From NCBI RefSeq assembly GCF_024166365.1, contig NC_064824.1, forward strand, positions 48,212,608 to 48,276,607: a DNA stretch of 64,000 nucleotides. The letters are read 5' to 3'. The position numbers and the translations under genes are program-made. This DNA is from Elephas maximus indicus. Its lineage: Eukaryota > Chordata > Mammalia > Proboscidea > Elephantidae. The notes under the pieces were generated by a model. It made no database searches. It saw only the letters and a program-made list of their open reading frames with translations, and was not told where the DNA came from. Below, piece after piece: positions 44,465 through 54,902 of the stretch (its first letter is position 1; every line of letters starts with the position of its first letter).

Positions 44465-45125
44465 CTTAAGGTTAATTTTTTGTCATTTGGGCTAGTGTAT
44501 GATGCCATTTTCTGGCCAAGCACCGATCTAGATGCTGTTACTATATAGTTATGTGCGATTAAATCAGCTGGCCTTAAGTAAAGCAGATTAAAACAAAAAT
44601 CAAGCCAGATTCAATGTGCTCAAGTCAATTTCAACTCATAAGAACCCTATAGGACAGAGTAGAACTGCCTCATAGGGTTTCCAAGGCTGTAAATCTTTTA
44701 TGGAAGCAGACTGCCATGTCTTCCTTTCTCCCCAGGAGCAACTGATGGGTTCAAACCGCCCACCTTTTGGTTAGCAGCTGAGCATTTTAGCCACTGCACC
44801 ATAATGTGGGTGAGCCTCATCCAATCAGTAAAGGCCTTAAGATCAAAAAGGGAGGTTTCCTGGGGGAATATTCTGCATACAGACTATAAATAGACATCTT
44901 GCCAGAATTTTTGTCACTCCCCCACCACCTGACCTACTGATCTGGGGACATGAGACTGCCAGAATCTCCAGTCTCTCACCTGACCTATGAATTTTGGACT
45001 TGCCTGTCCCCATGATCGTGTAAGTCAATTCCTCAAAATTAGATCAATCAGTGTCTATCTCTATCTATCCCTTAATCTGTCTGTCTATCACTCACTGCTC
45101 CTGTTTCACTAGAGGACCCTAAGAC
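44465..45125 (+). mobile_element. LTR-like repeat (TGTGATGGTTA family) split by an AfroSINE
   Basis: Left part: 'AAGGTTAATTTTTTGTCATT', 'TGGCCAAGCACCGATCTAGA' and 'AAGTAAAGCAGATT'. Right part after the SINE: 'CATAATGTGGGTGAGCCTCA', 'TTTTGGACTTGCCTGTCCCC', 'GTGTAAGTCAATTCCTC', a TATC-rich tract and 'TTTCACTAGAGGACCCTAAG'. Same family as 22,533-22,990. It resembles the solitary LTR of an old retrovirus-like element; no coding region is present. Confidence 0.68.
44590..44798 (-). mobile_element. AfroSINE, long subtype, nested in LTR-like repeat
   Basis: Reverse copy with 'GTGCTCAAGTCAATTTCAAC', the long-subtype block 'AAGGCTGTAAATCTTTTATG' and the head 'TTTTAGCCACTGCACC'. It separates 'AAAGCAGATT' from 'CATAATGTGGG', which are adjacent in the LTR family, so it inserted there later. 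Confidence 0.88.
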
Positions 45126-46377
45126 AGAGTCTAGGCTATAAGTCAGTTATCACTAACTTGTATCATGAGTGAGAGAGGGGGAAGATGATACATGACATTG
45201 TTTTGAGACCATGGTTATTGCTGCCATAAGGAACTTTGGGGAGTGGAATTCAAAAGAATCTCCTTCCTCTCCTTTTAATATACCATCAAACATTCTAGTG
45301 ACTCATTCACCTTTTCAAGCTCATCCAACCCCAAGCACCTCTCTCATGGGCTTCACACCTTCCCAGGAAATACCTGTAGAATGGCATGAATACAGGTTTT
45401 CTTTAGTATGGCCTAGTATACTTCTAGAATGCCAAGAACAGTGACTAGTCAGGTGTTAGTTTTCTGGGATGGTGGCCTGAGAGACTGGAGAAAGACAAGA
45501 ACAATGATCTTTGCCCTAGGCCGTCCTACATCCTTGGCAATATCTTGGTCTTCTGTCTGAATCCCCTCCGCACCACCACATCAGGCTAGTAAGTCCTCCT
45601 GAGGATTGTACAATCTATGACTCAGTTAATAGGGACACTGTGTGCCCTGGAGGACTTCTAATGGAAAACGCATCCACATGGAAAAGCAATCCAAAAGCAT
45701 CAAGGAGCACAGACAATGCATTAAGATAACCTTAGTCCATTCAGTAAATCAGCAAAAGTATGTGTCACAGTAAATTAAAAATGACTAAACACTAGCCTTT
45801 TTGCCCATTTTAAGTAATATCTCTTAATGACCTTAAATGAAACAGAAAATTAAAAATCTGTGAGATGAGGAGAAGGGCAAATTGAAATACTTACTCAGAT
45901 ATGATATGAAGGCAGCAAGAAGTTAATAGTCATTTCTATGTTTAGTGCACTGATGGAAAAAATGAGTTGTCATAAGTTCTTTACAATGAATGCTATTTTT
46001 GAGGTTGCTTTTCATGCAAAGGCGGAACTCAAGAGATAAATAAGGAAGGTAATATACAGGGAAGAAACTACTTAGTGCGGGGGCCGGATCAGAACTTGCT
46101 ACATATGTAGGCTATTTAACTTCTTCCAGATTGACTAGTACAATGATTCCTTGTTCAAGGATAGTGGCCATAGATATCAGGCTGTAAATGAATGGGAGCT
46201 TTATGTTGCATGCAGTTCGACAAATGAAATCTGATTTGGACGTCATGATTCCTAAGTGTTTACACTTAAAATCTATCAGAATGATATTACCCATATCAAA
46301 ATTGACCAGCTGAAACAAAAACACTTTCAGAACATCACACTATTCTTTGGGCTAGGAGGCCACTTTTGTGTTATAAA
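45126..46377. other. unassigned intergenic sequence
   Basis: No repeat recognised. Frames at 45,211-45,444 (77 codons) and 46,324-46,112 (70 codons, minus) have no domain. Confidence 0.5.
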
Positions 46378-46505
46378 TGAAAAGAACACTGAATCTATGC
46401 TCAGAAAAGCTGAGTTCTAGGTTTGCCTCCACCATTTATTTACTAGGTGTGAAATTTGGGGCTGGTCTTTATATTTCTCTGAGTCTGTTTCCTCCAAAAT
46501 CTATA
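46378..46505 (+). mobile_element. MIR-like relic
   Basis: 'TGAGTTCTAGGTTTGCCTCC', 'ACCATTTATTTACTAGGTGT' and 'CTCTGAGTCTGTTTCCTCC' have the layout of a decayed MIR. Confidence 0.55.
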
Positions 46506-46507
46506 TG

Positions 46508-46740
46508 AGTTATTTCTTGTTGCATAACAACTTCCCCCCAAATTAGCAGTTTAAAATAGCAATAAGCATTTATTATCTCACATACTCTCTATGAGTGTGG
46601 AATTCAGGAGCAGCTTATCTAGGTGGTTTTGACTCAGGCTCTCTCACGAGTTATTGAAATATTGACCATTGCAGAATTTATCTCAAGGCTTGACTGGCCC
46701 TGGAGAATCTGATTCCAAGATGACACACTAACATGGCTTG
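46508..46740 (+). mobile_element. ancient LTR-like repeat
   Basis: 'TTTCTTGTTGCATAACAACT', 'AAATTAGCAGTTTAAAATAG' and 'CATTTATTATCTCACATACT' match an old mammalian repeat that encodes nothing. Family name uncertain; the RTE copy begins at its right edge. Confidence 0.55.
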
Positions 46741-46760
46741 TAAATTCATGCTGGCTATGT

Positions 46761-48526
46761 GAAGTAAAAGAACTGAACAGAAGGTTTCAAAGGGCCTCTC
46801 GAGAAGACAAAATAAAGTATTATGATGACACATGCAAAGAGCTGGAGATGGAAAACCAAAAGGGAAGAACACACTCGGACTGAAGGGTTCCATGGGGAAA
46901 ATATTAAATGATGCAGGAAGCATCAAAAGAAGATGGAAGGAATACACAGAGTCATTATACCAAAAAGAATTAGTCGGTATTCAACCATTTCAAGAGGTGG
47001 CATATGATCAGGAACCGATGGTACTGAAGGAAGAAGTCCAAGCTGCTCTGAAGGCATTGGCGAAAAACAAGGCTCCAGGAATTGATGGAATATCAATTGA
47101 GACATTTCAACAAACACATGCAGTGCTGGAGGTGCTCACTCGTCTATGCCAAGAAATATGGAAGACAGCTTCCTGGCCAACTGACTGGAAGAGATCCATA
47201 TTTATGCCTATTCCCAAGAAAGGTGATCCAACCGAATGTGGAAATTATAGAACAATATCATCTATATCACACACAAGCAAAATTCTGCTGAAGATCATTC
47301 AAAAGTGTCTGTAGCAGTATGTCAACAGGGAACTGCCAGAAATTCAGGCCGGTTTCAGAAAAGGACGTGGAACCAGGGATATCATTGCTGATGTCAGATG
47401 GATCCTGGCTGAAAGCAGAGAATACCAGAAGGATGTTTACCTGTGTTTTATTGACTATGCAAACGCATTTGACTGTGTGGATCATAACAAACGATGGATA
47501 ACACTGTGAAGAATGGGAATTCCAGAACGCTTAAGTGTGCTCATGAGGAACCTTTACAGAGATCAAGAGGTGGTTGTTTGGACAGAACAAGGGGATACTG
47601 ATTGGTTTAAAGTCAGGAAAGGTGTGCCTCAAGGTTGTATTCTTTCACCATACCTATTTAATCTGTATGCTGAACAAATAATACAAGAAGCTGGACTACA
47701 TGAAGAAGAACAGGGCATCAAGATTGGAGGAAGACTCAGTAACAACCTGCGTTATGCAGATGACACAACCTTGCTTGCTGAAAGTGAAGAGGACTTGAAG
47801 CACTTACTAATGAAGATCAAAGACCACAGCCTTTAGTATGGATTACACCTCTACACAAAGAAAACAAAAATCCTCACAACTGGACCAATGAACATCATCA
47901 TGATAAATGGAGGAAAGATTGAAGTTGTCAAGGATTTCATTTTACTTGGATCCACAATCAATAGCCATGGAAACAGCAGTCAAGAAATCAAAAGATGCAT
48001 TGCTTTGGGCAAATCTGCTGCAAAGGACCTCTTCAAAGTGTTGAAGAGCAAAGATGTCAGCTTGAAGACTAAGGTGCGCCTGACCCAAGCCGTGGTATTT
48101 TCAATTGCATCATATACATGTGAGAGCTGGACAATGAATAAGGAAGACCGAAGAAGAGTTGACACCTTTGAATTGTGATGTTGGCGACAAATATTGAATA
48201 TACCATGGACTGCCAAAAGAATGAAAAAATCTGTCTTAGAAGAAGTACAACCAGAATGCTCCTTACAAGCAAGGATGGCGAGACTGTGTCTTACATACTT
48301 TGGACATGTTGTCAGGAGGGATCAGTCCCTGGAGAAGGACATCATGCTTGGCAGAGTACAAGGTCAGCAGAAAAGAGGAAGACCCTCAGCGAGGTGGATT
48401 GACACAGTGGCTGCAACAGTGAGCTCAAGCATAACAAGTGCAAGACCGGGCAGTGTTTCGTTCTGTTGTGCATAGGGTCGTATGAGCCAGAACCTACTCG
48501 ACGGCACCTAACAACAACAACAGCAT
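46761..48526 (+). mobile_element. RTE LINE, 5'-truncated, 1.77 kb
   Basis: This is the longest RTE copy in the window. It starts inside the coding region ('GAAGTAAAAGAACTGAACAG') and ends with the typical short 3' UTR and tail 'GGCACCTAACAACAACAACA'. The AP endonuclease half is absent, as expected of a copy whose reverse transcription stopped early. Short RTE 3' ends at 1-250, 4,040-4,372, 30,494-30,713 and 55,740-55,958 are relatives. RTE is the likely enzyme source for the AfroSINEs, because their 3' ends resemble each other. Confidence 0.93.
46832..48475 (+). pseudogene. RTE reverse transcriptase, four in-frame stops
   Basis: A single reading frame covers ~550 codons. Motifs in order: KNKAPGIDGISIETF (finger/palm entry, ~47,067), NYRTISSIS, GFRKGRGTRD, FIDYANAFD (motif A, two catalytic Asp), GVPQGCILSPYLFN (motif B), LRYADDTTLL (motif C; YADD at 47,753-47,764), then the C-terminal LTYFGHVVRRD region. 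It is interrupted by TAG at 47,312, TGA at 47,507, TAG at 47,834 and TGA at 48,176, with no frameshift between them. Upstream of ~46,880 the recognisable frame is shifted, pointing to a small deletion there. It cannot make a working enzyme. Confidence 0.92.
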
Positions 48527-49502
48527 GTGACCGCTCACTACCTAGACTCCATAGTGCTGCTTGAGTATTCTCACAGCATGGCAGCTGGCTTCCTTCAGAG
48601 CAATATGCATGCAATTACTTTTTAAAAGATAACACTTTTTACAATTATTAAAAGTGTATCATCCAAACTCCATTATATGGCCAGGAATGTGTACTTGTTT
48701 TGTAAACAAATCTATGTGTGTGAATGTATGCATGTTTTTAATTAATTTTCATTTTTATCAAAGGTATGCATGCACATGGCTTAAAAAATCAGACAGTACT
48801 ATCAAGTTTAAAAAAAAAAAAAAAAAGCCAGTGATTTGCCCTATTCTTATACTCTACAGTAGCAACCACTTTCCATTCTTTTAACATTTAATTATGCTAT
48901 TTAACTCAACCATTAAAAATAACATATCTGAACTTCTATTTCTTAAATTTACAATTTTAGACATAATTTATTGCAGGTACAGTTTTAGCTCTCTTACACA
49001 ATGCCCACACCTTCCCCAATTCCCAAAATAGTGTATTAAAATTTAAGATGGAATCAATATTCAGGATATACATAACAGCACTGAGGGAAATTTGGCTTTT
49101 AGCTAAGCTGTCTAATGTAGTATGTAATTTCTTGCACAACTTTTAGTTTTCTAGGAGTTAATAATTGGCTCATTTTTTTTCTTGCTTCATTTTCTATGTA
49201 TTTATCACTAATTCACCAGGAAACTGTCTCGAGATACATGATAGTAGTTTCATTATAGTTCAACAAATCTGGCAGTATATCAGTTACCATCAGGAAAGTT
49301 CCCTTCACTTTGATCCTGGGGATCCTTATCCATCTGGCTTGTGGTAGGTTCTCCATTTCCAGGACTCCACATATTCTTCTACCTTTTATTTGCTTGTACC
49401 GGTGAAGCATATTGTTCAGTAGCTTTCTGAAAATATTCATTCTGTCCTTACACTTTAGTTTTAATATGACTAAGCATAAAAAAAAAAAAGCATAGAATTC
49501 TC
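48527..49502. other. unassigned AT-rich intergenic sequence
   Basis: Includes an A run at 48,811-48,827. Frames of 60-76 codons overlap on both strands without domains. Confidence 0.5.
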
Positions 49503-49580
49503 AAAACCCTGGTGGCATAGCCGTTAAGTGCTACAGCTGCTAACCAAAAGTTCGGCAGTTTGAATCCACCAGGCGCTCTA
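49503..49580 (+). mobile_element. AfroSINE head fragment
   Basis: 'AAACCCTGGTGGCATAGCCG', 'TACAGCTGCTAACCAAAAGT' and 'GCAGTTTGAATCCACCAGGC' form the head only. The sequence departs after 'GCTCTAGG'. Confidence 0.88.
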
Positions 49581-49740
49581 GGTTTGAAATACACAGCGAA
49601 ACCTGTGAGCCATGTTTTTCCGTGTCTCTCAAGTTTGCCGCGGTGGAAAATCTTTCTACCCACTCGTTTTAGTGGAAAACACTTGAGTTTTCCTTTTCTG
49701 ACAGCTTTCTGCATTATATAGGTTCCAGCTTTCACAGCGT
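49581..49740. other. unexplained segment fused to an AfroSINE head
   Basis: The sequence from 'TTTGAAATACACAGCGAAAC' to 'GGTTCCAGCTTTCACAGCG' contains four CpGs, unusually many for its surroundings. It is open on the minus strand as part of a 95-codon frame (49,735-49,448) whose basic product I do not recognise. It may be the unshared body of a further SINE subtype or the site where the SINE was truncated. Confidence 0.35.
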
Positions 49741-50514
49741 TTACTCAGAATTTTGAAGAATTTGGATCCATTGTCCTCTAGCTTCTGATACAACCATTAA
49801 GAAGCCTGATGTCTTTGTGATGACTGATCTTTATATTAAACCTGTTTTACTCTTCGGTGCCTCATATCAGTCCTGAGCTGATCGTGGTGTCCTGGATTCC
49901 AGTCTTGTGTGTTCAAACACACTGGAGAGGCTACCTTCTGCCCTCTGAAAAAGTGGGAGCAAGAGTATTCAGCTGGCTTCCTGGGTTTGGGGGAAAAGAT
50001 TTGGTTCTAACTGTTCTATATTCGGACAAAGCCTCTTGTTTTAAACCTACCTTGCATTCCCCCATTAGAGATACTTGATATCTCCATCTCCTGACCCTTT
50101 TTCAGGTTCTGCCACGAATCACTTTACTTCTTGTTGGCATTTTTTCCCAATGCCTCCACAAGCAGTTACTCTTCACCTTTCTTGGCCTTCCTATCAGCTA
50201 CTAATTACACATTGCCTTTTCATCTTCTCAAAAGTATGTTCACATCTATCCTGCTTTTGTCACCTCTTCATCTTCTCCTTTATTGGTTTATACCTTTTTC
50301 ATTCATTTCTTGTCAGTTAACTGGGATTTGTCAAGAGAGAGTAAAGATAAACATTTTTATTCAATACACAATGATTAGCACAAGTCCTGAGTGTATGTGT
50401 ATTTAAAAATCATATCCAGAGTTATCTTTTAAACAATTTCCCCCATTAAAATAACAAAATTGGGGGAAAAAAAAAACATATTCATGGAAAAACCTAAGAA
50501 GTGAGATAGCAAAA

Positions 50515-50585
50515 AATATATATACATAATATTTATTATATATAAATATTATATATAAATTATAAAATATATATATTTTTTGTGG
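50515..50585. repeat. (TA)n-rich stretch with inverted repeat
   Basis: ATAATATTTAT and ATAAATATTAT form perfect 11-bp arms around 5 bases, inside almost pure A/T. Confidence 0.85.
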
Positions 50586-50725
50586 GCTGTATTTATGTGG
50601 ATATGCAGTACATCTAAAAAAACTCAGTCAAACTCTTTTGACAGGATTCTCGATCAGAAGAATGGTTAAATATTGCAGGGATAGGATAACTGAATTTCAG
50701 CAAAGCATTTGATAAAACAAAATCT

Positions 50726-50761
50726 AATGGACAAGCTAGAGACAATGGACAAGCTAGAGAC
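50726..50761 (+). repeat. 18-bp tandem duplication
   Basis: AATGGACAAGCTAGAGAC occurs twice in succession without mismatch. Confidence 0.95.
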
Positions 50762-50931
50762 ATGCTGACTAGGTACACAATTATTTGGATTTCTAGATGC
50801 ATAGATAATAACCTCCAGATAAAATCAGCATAGCAGAAGGTTTCTAGTTATAGGCCACAAGGCTCTGTTAATTTAAAAATCTGTTAATTAGAGCGGAACT
50901 GAAGACATTTTGATAAATGTGTGTCTTAGTT

Positions 50932-50972
50932 ATCTAGTGTTGCTATAATAGAAAATCCACAAGTTAAAAAAA
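50932..50972 (+). mobile_element. head of LTR-like repeat (52.3-kb family)
   Basis: 'TCTTAGTTATCTAGTGTTGC' and 'TATAATAGAAA' match the start of the element at 52,331; only this scrap is present. Confidence 0.55.
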
Positions 50973-51012
50973 AATCAGTTAAAGAATCCTGGGGAAAAAA
51001 AAGACGACTTTC

Positions 51013-51093
51013 AGCCTTGGAAACCCAGTGCAGCTCCACTCTGTCCTATAGCGTCACTATGAGTCAGAATAAACATGAAGGCTATGGGTATAG
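51013..51093 (+). mobile_element. AfroSINE 3' half
   Basis: 'CTTGGAAACCCAGTGCAGCT', 'CCACTCTGTCCTATAGCGTC' and 'ACTATGAGTCAGAATAAACA' are the AfroSINE 3' half; the tRNA-like head is lost. Confidence 0.8.
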
Positions 51094-52330
51094 TGTAGAG
51101 GGAATTCCTGCATTGACTGTAAGGTGGGATTAACGACCTCGAAATAAGCATTCAACTTTTTTTTTTATCATTTTTCTAATTCTATAGATAATAAATTTCT
51201 GCCTGTGAGCTGTGTCCCAGCACCAAGAATGCACTCAGTCATCTCACTATGTTTCCATTAATCACTTCCATGTATTGACCTCCTTGAGTTTAGGCTTTTT
51301 CTTTTATTCATCTTGATACTCTAATACAGAGCACAAAGACTTGAGAAATAATGGCATAAGGAAAGCAGACAGTATAGCCTGTAGCCCTTGTAGCAACAAA
51401 ATTTGTTCTTTTTATTTCTTTCCCCAGTCATCACCAGAATCATTACACTTTAGGCATATACGTGAATGCTCAAATTAAACTTTGCATTCTGAAAGATATA
51501 ATATGCCTAGTAGGCCCCTGAATAGGAGTCATCCAGGACCAGAGTTTTAGATTTTGAAAAAACTTCTGGTGACCCAGTGTTTTTCCCCAACTTTTGCTTA
51601 CTGTTGAAGCAGGACAATTGTGGAGAAGTACAACAGCACTATACTGGAATTTGGGGCTTAATACCCAGCCTTTAATTTATTCTGGCCCTGTGATTAGCTC
51701 TCTTTCTCTCCTTGGGCTTCAATTTTTTTCAATCTGCAAATAAAAAGATTGGATTGGACTCTGGTAGCAAATAGGTTTTATTTTGTCCCAGCTCTGATCA
51801 GTTGGTTATAACTAACCGATGCTCTGTGTAGAGGCAGATTCTGAGGCTGGGTCTGGGTTCAGGGCTGAGCAGCATCCTGTTTGAATGGCCATCTCTGCAA
51901 TGGAAGGGGAGCACCTGTGCTGTGAATATACGCCAGTCCTCAAATGGACAATCTCGAAGGTATCTTTCAGTTTTCAGATGTTGCAACTAACGTGCCTTAT
52001 TTTTCAACTCTTTTGCCATTGCTGTCACTCTCAACTATAGTATACCTGAATTTTTCATGCCCTCGTTTAATTGAGGAGACTAAAATTAGATAAAGGCCTC
52101 TAGAAAGTATATTGGATCTATTATGTCATAGTTCCTAAATTCTATGCGCACCTGCCACACCTTGGTTTCAGTCACAAAGCCAATAGTACAAATGGAAGTT
52201 CACAGCAGCTGTTGTTATCTGGCAACCCTTTCCCACTCTCCAGCACAGTAGTTCCTTGTCTTCTTTTTTCTCGCTATCTATTCTTCTTCTTTTCTTTCTC
52301 TCTCCTTCTGTGTGTCTCTCTCTCCCCTTT
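51094..52330. other. unassigned intergenic sequence
   Basis: 51,610-51,770 ('CCTTGGGCTTCAATTTTTTT', 'CAATCTGCAAATAAAAAGA') may be a decayed MIR-like SINE. 52,258-52,330 is a CT-rich tract. Otherwise nothing recognised. Confidence 0.45.
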
Positions 52331-52822
52331 TGTATTAGTCATCTAGTGCTGGTATAACAGAAATACCACAGGTGGATAGCTTGAACAAACAGAAGTTTAT
52401 TTCCTCACAATAATGTAGGCTAGAAGTCCAGATTCAGGGCGTCAGTTCCAGGGGGAGGCTTTCTCTCTGTGTCAGCCTTTTCATCAATCTTTCCCTGGAC
52501 TAGGAGTTTCTCCGAGCAGGAACCCCAGGTCCAAAAGACATGCTTCGGGCACTGCTTTCTTGGTGGTATGAGGTCCCCATTTCTCTCAGCTCACTTCTCT
52601 CTTTTGTATTTCAAAAGAGATTGGCTTAAGACACTATCTAATCTTATAAGCAGTTATCAATATAACCGCTACTAATCCATTTCATTACATCAAGTGATAG
52701 AATTCACAACACATAGGGAAATCACTTCAGATGACAAAATGGTAGACAATCATACAATACTGGGAATCATGACCCAGCCAGGTTGAAAGATGTTTTGGGA
52801 GCACACAGTTTAATACATGGTG
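52331..52822 (+). mobile_element. LTR-like interspersed repeat
   Basis: 'TGTATTAGTCATCTAGTGCT', 'ACCACAGGTGGATAGCTTGA', 'GTCCAGATTCAGGGCGTCAG', 'CTTGGTGGTATGAGGTCCCC' and 'ATACTGGGAATCATGACCCA' belong to a repeat seen widely in placental genomes. It looks like a solitary LTR, because it starts TGT and has no coding part; subfamily not named. Confidence 0.6.
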
Positions 52823-53377
52823 CCTTAAAAAAATAAATAAATAAATAATCCATTACTTTAGCTTTAAGCCTTCTTGTACCCATGGGGTGTTGTTTTGCCC
52901 CCACTAAGTGGTACTCACTACTCAAAACAAAATTGCTGCTCCCATCAAAAAGATAAACATTTAAAAAACTAACAGCATCCATTGTTGAGGAGGGTCTGGA
53001 AAAACGGGCACTCTAATGCACTATTGGTGACAGTATAAAATACTAAGTGGTGCAGACTTTATGGAGAGAAGTAGTTGTTTGACAATATGTATTAAGTTAT
53101 TTATTGGATAAATGTTAGCATTCTCACTATGTGAAGGAACCATGAAGGACAGTGAGAATAGAATTGCAAGCTTCTGCTCTCATAAAGCATGTAAACAGAC
53201 TCAACAATGAGTCTGCAAGTTTTACCCAATAGAGGTAATGACACAAAGCAAGTGGGAGACTACCTATGTTTATTGTTTGTTTGTTTAAATAGAATACTAG
53301 GCTATCATTAGAAATGATGATAAAGATCTGTAAGTACTGACCTGGAATAATATCCATAACTTATTGTTGAATAAAAA
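52823..53377. other. unassigned intergenic sequence
   Basis: An (AAAT)n tract lies at 52,827-52,848. The 71- and 76-codon minus frames have no domain. Confidence 0.45.
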
Positions 53378-53379
53378 TA

Positions 53380-53790
53380 CACCCACTCCTCACTTATCAA
53401 CATGCTTAGGTTCCAAAATCCAGGACATTATATGAAAATCTACATTATGTAAAAGTGGAGGACAACCACATCAGATCAAAAAATGGAGTATGATTACATC
53501 TTACACAACTGCCAAATTATATCATTACATAACTGTCAAATTATATCATCACCTAACTAACAAATTAACATCATTACATAACTGCCAAAGCACTAAGAAT
53601 CATGGTCCAATCGAGGTGACTCATAACCTTAACCATCACAGCCATTGTTACTCTTGCCTTGCACCCCAGTTCTCATTACTATCAGATGCATGTCATTAAT
53701 ACACAAAATTGTCAGATAGTGGATTTTTTTACTATTGTCGTAAACGCAAAATATTGGATATCAAGACAGTTGATAAGTAAGGAGTGGGTT
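53380..53790. mobile_element. 411-bp TIR element with TA target duplication
   Basis: ACCCACTCCTCACTTATCAA at 53,381 and its reverse complement at 53,769-53,789 form terminal inverted repeats (20 of 21 paired). TA lies immediately outside both ends (53,378-53,379 and 53,791-53,792), the signature of Tc1/mariner-type elements. The interior has no transposase; it holds four degenerate ~24-bp tandem units containing 'ATAACTGYCAAATTATATCA'-like sequence (53,503-53,600). It is a non-autonomous (MITE-like) copy, probably of a Tigger-type family I cannot name. Confidence 0.8.
53503..53600 (+). repeat. four ~24-bp tandem units inside the TIR element
   Basis: Successive units start ACACAACTGCCAAATTATAT, ACATAACTGTCAAATTATAT, ACCTAACTAACAAATTAACA and ACATAACTGCCAAAGC, with increasing divergence. 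Confidence 0.75.
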
Positions 53791-53816
53791 TACCAGGCTA
53801 CAGCATACAAAGACAA

Positions 53817-53957
53817 AAAACAAACCCACTGCTGTCAAATTGATTCTGACTCATAGCAACCCTTTAAGACAGAGTAGAATTGCCCCCACAGAGTTTCCAA
53901 GGAGCTCCTAGTGGATTCGAACTGCCAACTTTTTGTTACCAGCCATAGCTCTTAAGA
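53817..53957 (-). mobile_element. AfroSINE, short subtype, truncated
   Basis: 'CCCACTGCTGTCAAATTGAT', 'CAAGGAGCTCCTAGTGGATT' and 'ACCAGCCATAGCTCTTAA' in reverse; the outer part of the head is missing. Confidence 0.88.
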
Positions 53958-54414
53958 TCTTATTTGTAGGAAATGATTATAAAAGATCTATATGGACTTA
54001 CATGCTTTGAAAACCATTTGGATAAAGAAATTTTTACAAGAAAAATACAGCTTTAGCTTTATAAACAGACCAAACAAATAATAATAATAAAACAAACATT
54101 AACAATAGAATATTTTATATTGTTTTAATGTTTGATAGTTTAAGGAAAACTTTCAGGGTTTTTTTTTTTGTTTTGTTTTTGCTTTTGTTTCTTTTTGTTT
54201 TGTTTTTATCCTTACAACTACCCTATGCAGAAGATATTATGGTATCCCTTGGTCAGATGAATGTGTTTAGTGAGATTTTTTCAGAATTATAAAGCCAGAA
54301 AATACTGGGGCCAGGACTAAAACCTATGCCTTCTGACTCCCTTTTTAGGTTACTCAACATAGTATAATTTTTAAGACCAATATTTTGACCTTAGAATTTA
54401 CTTTGCCTTATTGC
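53958..54414. other. unassigned sequence with a MIR-like relic
   Basis: 54,205-54,360 ('CTATGCAGAAGATATTATGG', 'TTATAAAGCCAGAAAATACT', 'ACCTATGCCTTCTGACTCC') resembles MIR in reverse. A (TTTTG)n-like tract lies at 54,157-54,208. Confidence 0.45.
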
Positions 54415-54702
54415 TGTTGTTGGGTGCTATCCAGTTGATCCCAACTCATAGACACCCCATAGGACAAGGTAGAGTTGCCCCATAGGGTTTCCAGGCACTC
54501 CTTGGAAACTCTATGGGGACAGTTGTATTCTGTCCTATAGGGTCGCTATGAGTTGGAATCGACTCGATGGCAGTGGGTTTGGTTTTTTTTTTCAATCTTT
54601 ACAGAAGCAGATCTTTTCCCCATGGAGGCGCTGGGTAGGTTCTAACCGTCCATCTTTTGGTTAGCAGCCAAGCAGTGTAACCGTCGCTCCATTAGGGCTT
54701 CT
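54415..54702 (-). mobile_element. AfroSINE long subtype split by an opposite-strand AfroSINE
   Basis: The minus-strand copy begins 'GGTGCTATCCAGTTGATCCC' and reaches 'CATAGGGTTTCC'. It resumes after ~54,595 with 'CAATCTTTACAGAAGCAGAT' (the long-subtype block) and ends with the head 'TGTAACCGTCGCTCCATTAG'. Between them lies a plus-strand AfroSINE 3' half (54,492-54,594). Confidence 0.88.
54492..54594 (+). mobile_element. AfroSINE 3' half, inserted in reverse in another AfroSINE
   Basis: 'AGGCACTCCTTGGAAACTCT', 'GTCCTATAGGGTCGCTATGA' and 'GTTGGAATCGACTCGATGGC' followed by 'AGTGGGTTTGG' and T9. It starts after the B box, so the head is absent. It may be a 5'-truncated insertion or the product of strand switching on the homologous template. 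Confidence 0.88.
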
Positions 54703-54902
54703 TTATTTTCCCTTAGAGGGAATATTTTAAATGACAGTTATCAGTTAAATCATAAATTCATTTTAAACTATACTACTTCAAAATAGAAATTTTAATGGAA
54801 AAATACTACCTTAATATTAGTGAAAAGCACAAATGTATGTCTTACTTTAACTTCTCTTCTAATAATCAATATGTTGTGCTTAATAATCAGTATGGGGGGT
54901 TG

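Larger units (their letters stand above)
49741..50931. other. unassigned intergenic sequence
   Basis: 49,745-49,870 ('TTTGGATCCATTGTCCTCTA') faintly recalls antisense old L1. Frames of 73, 81 and 91 codons at 49.86-50.41 kb are pyrimidine-driven and have no domain. An AT-rich inverted repeat lies near 50,527-50,560. Confidence 0.45.
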
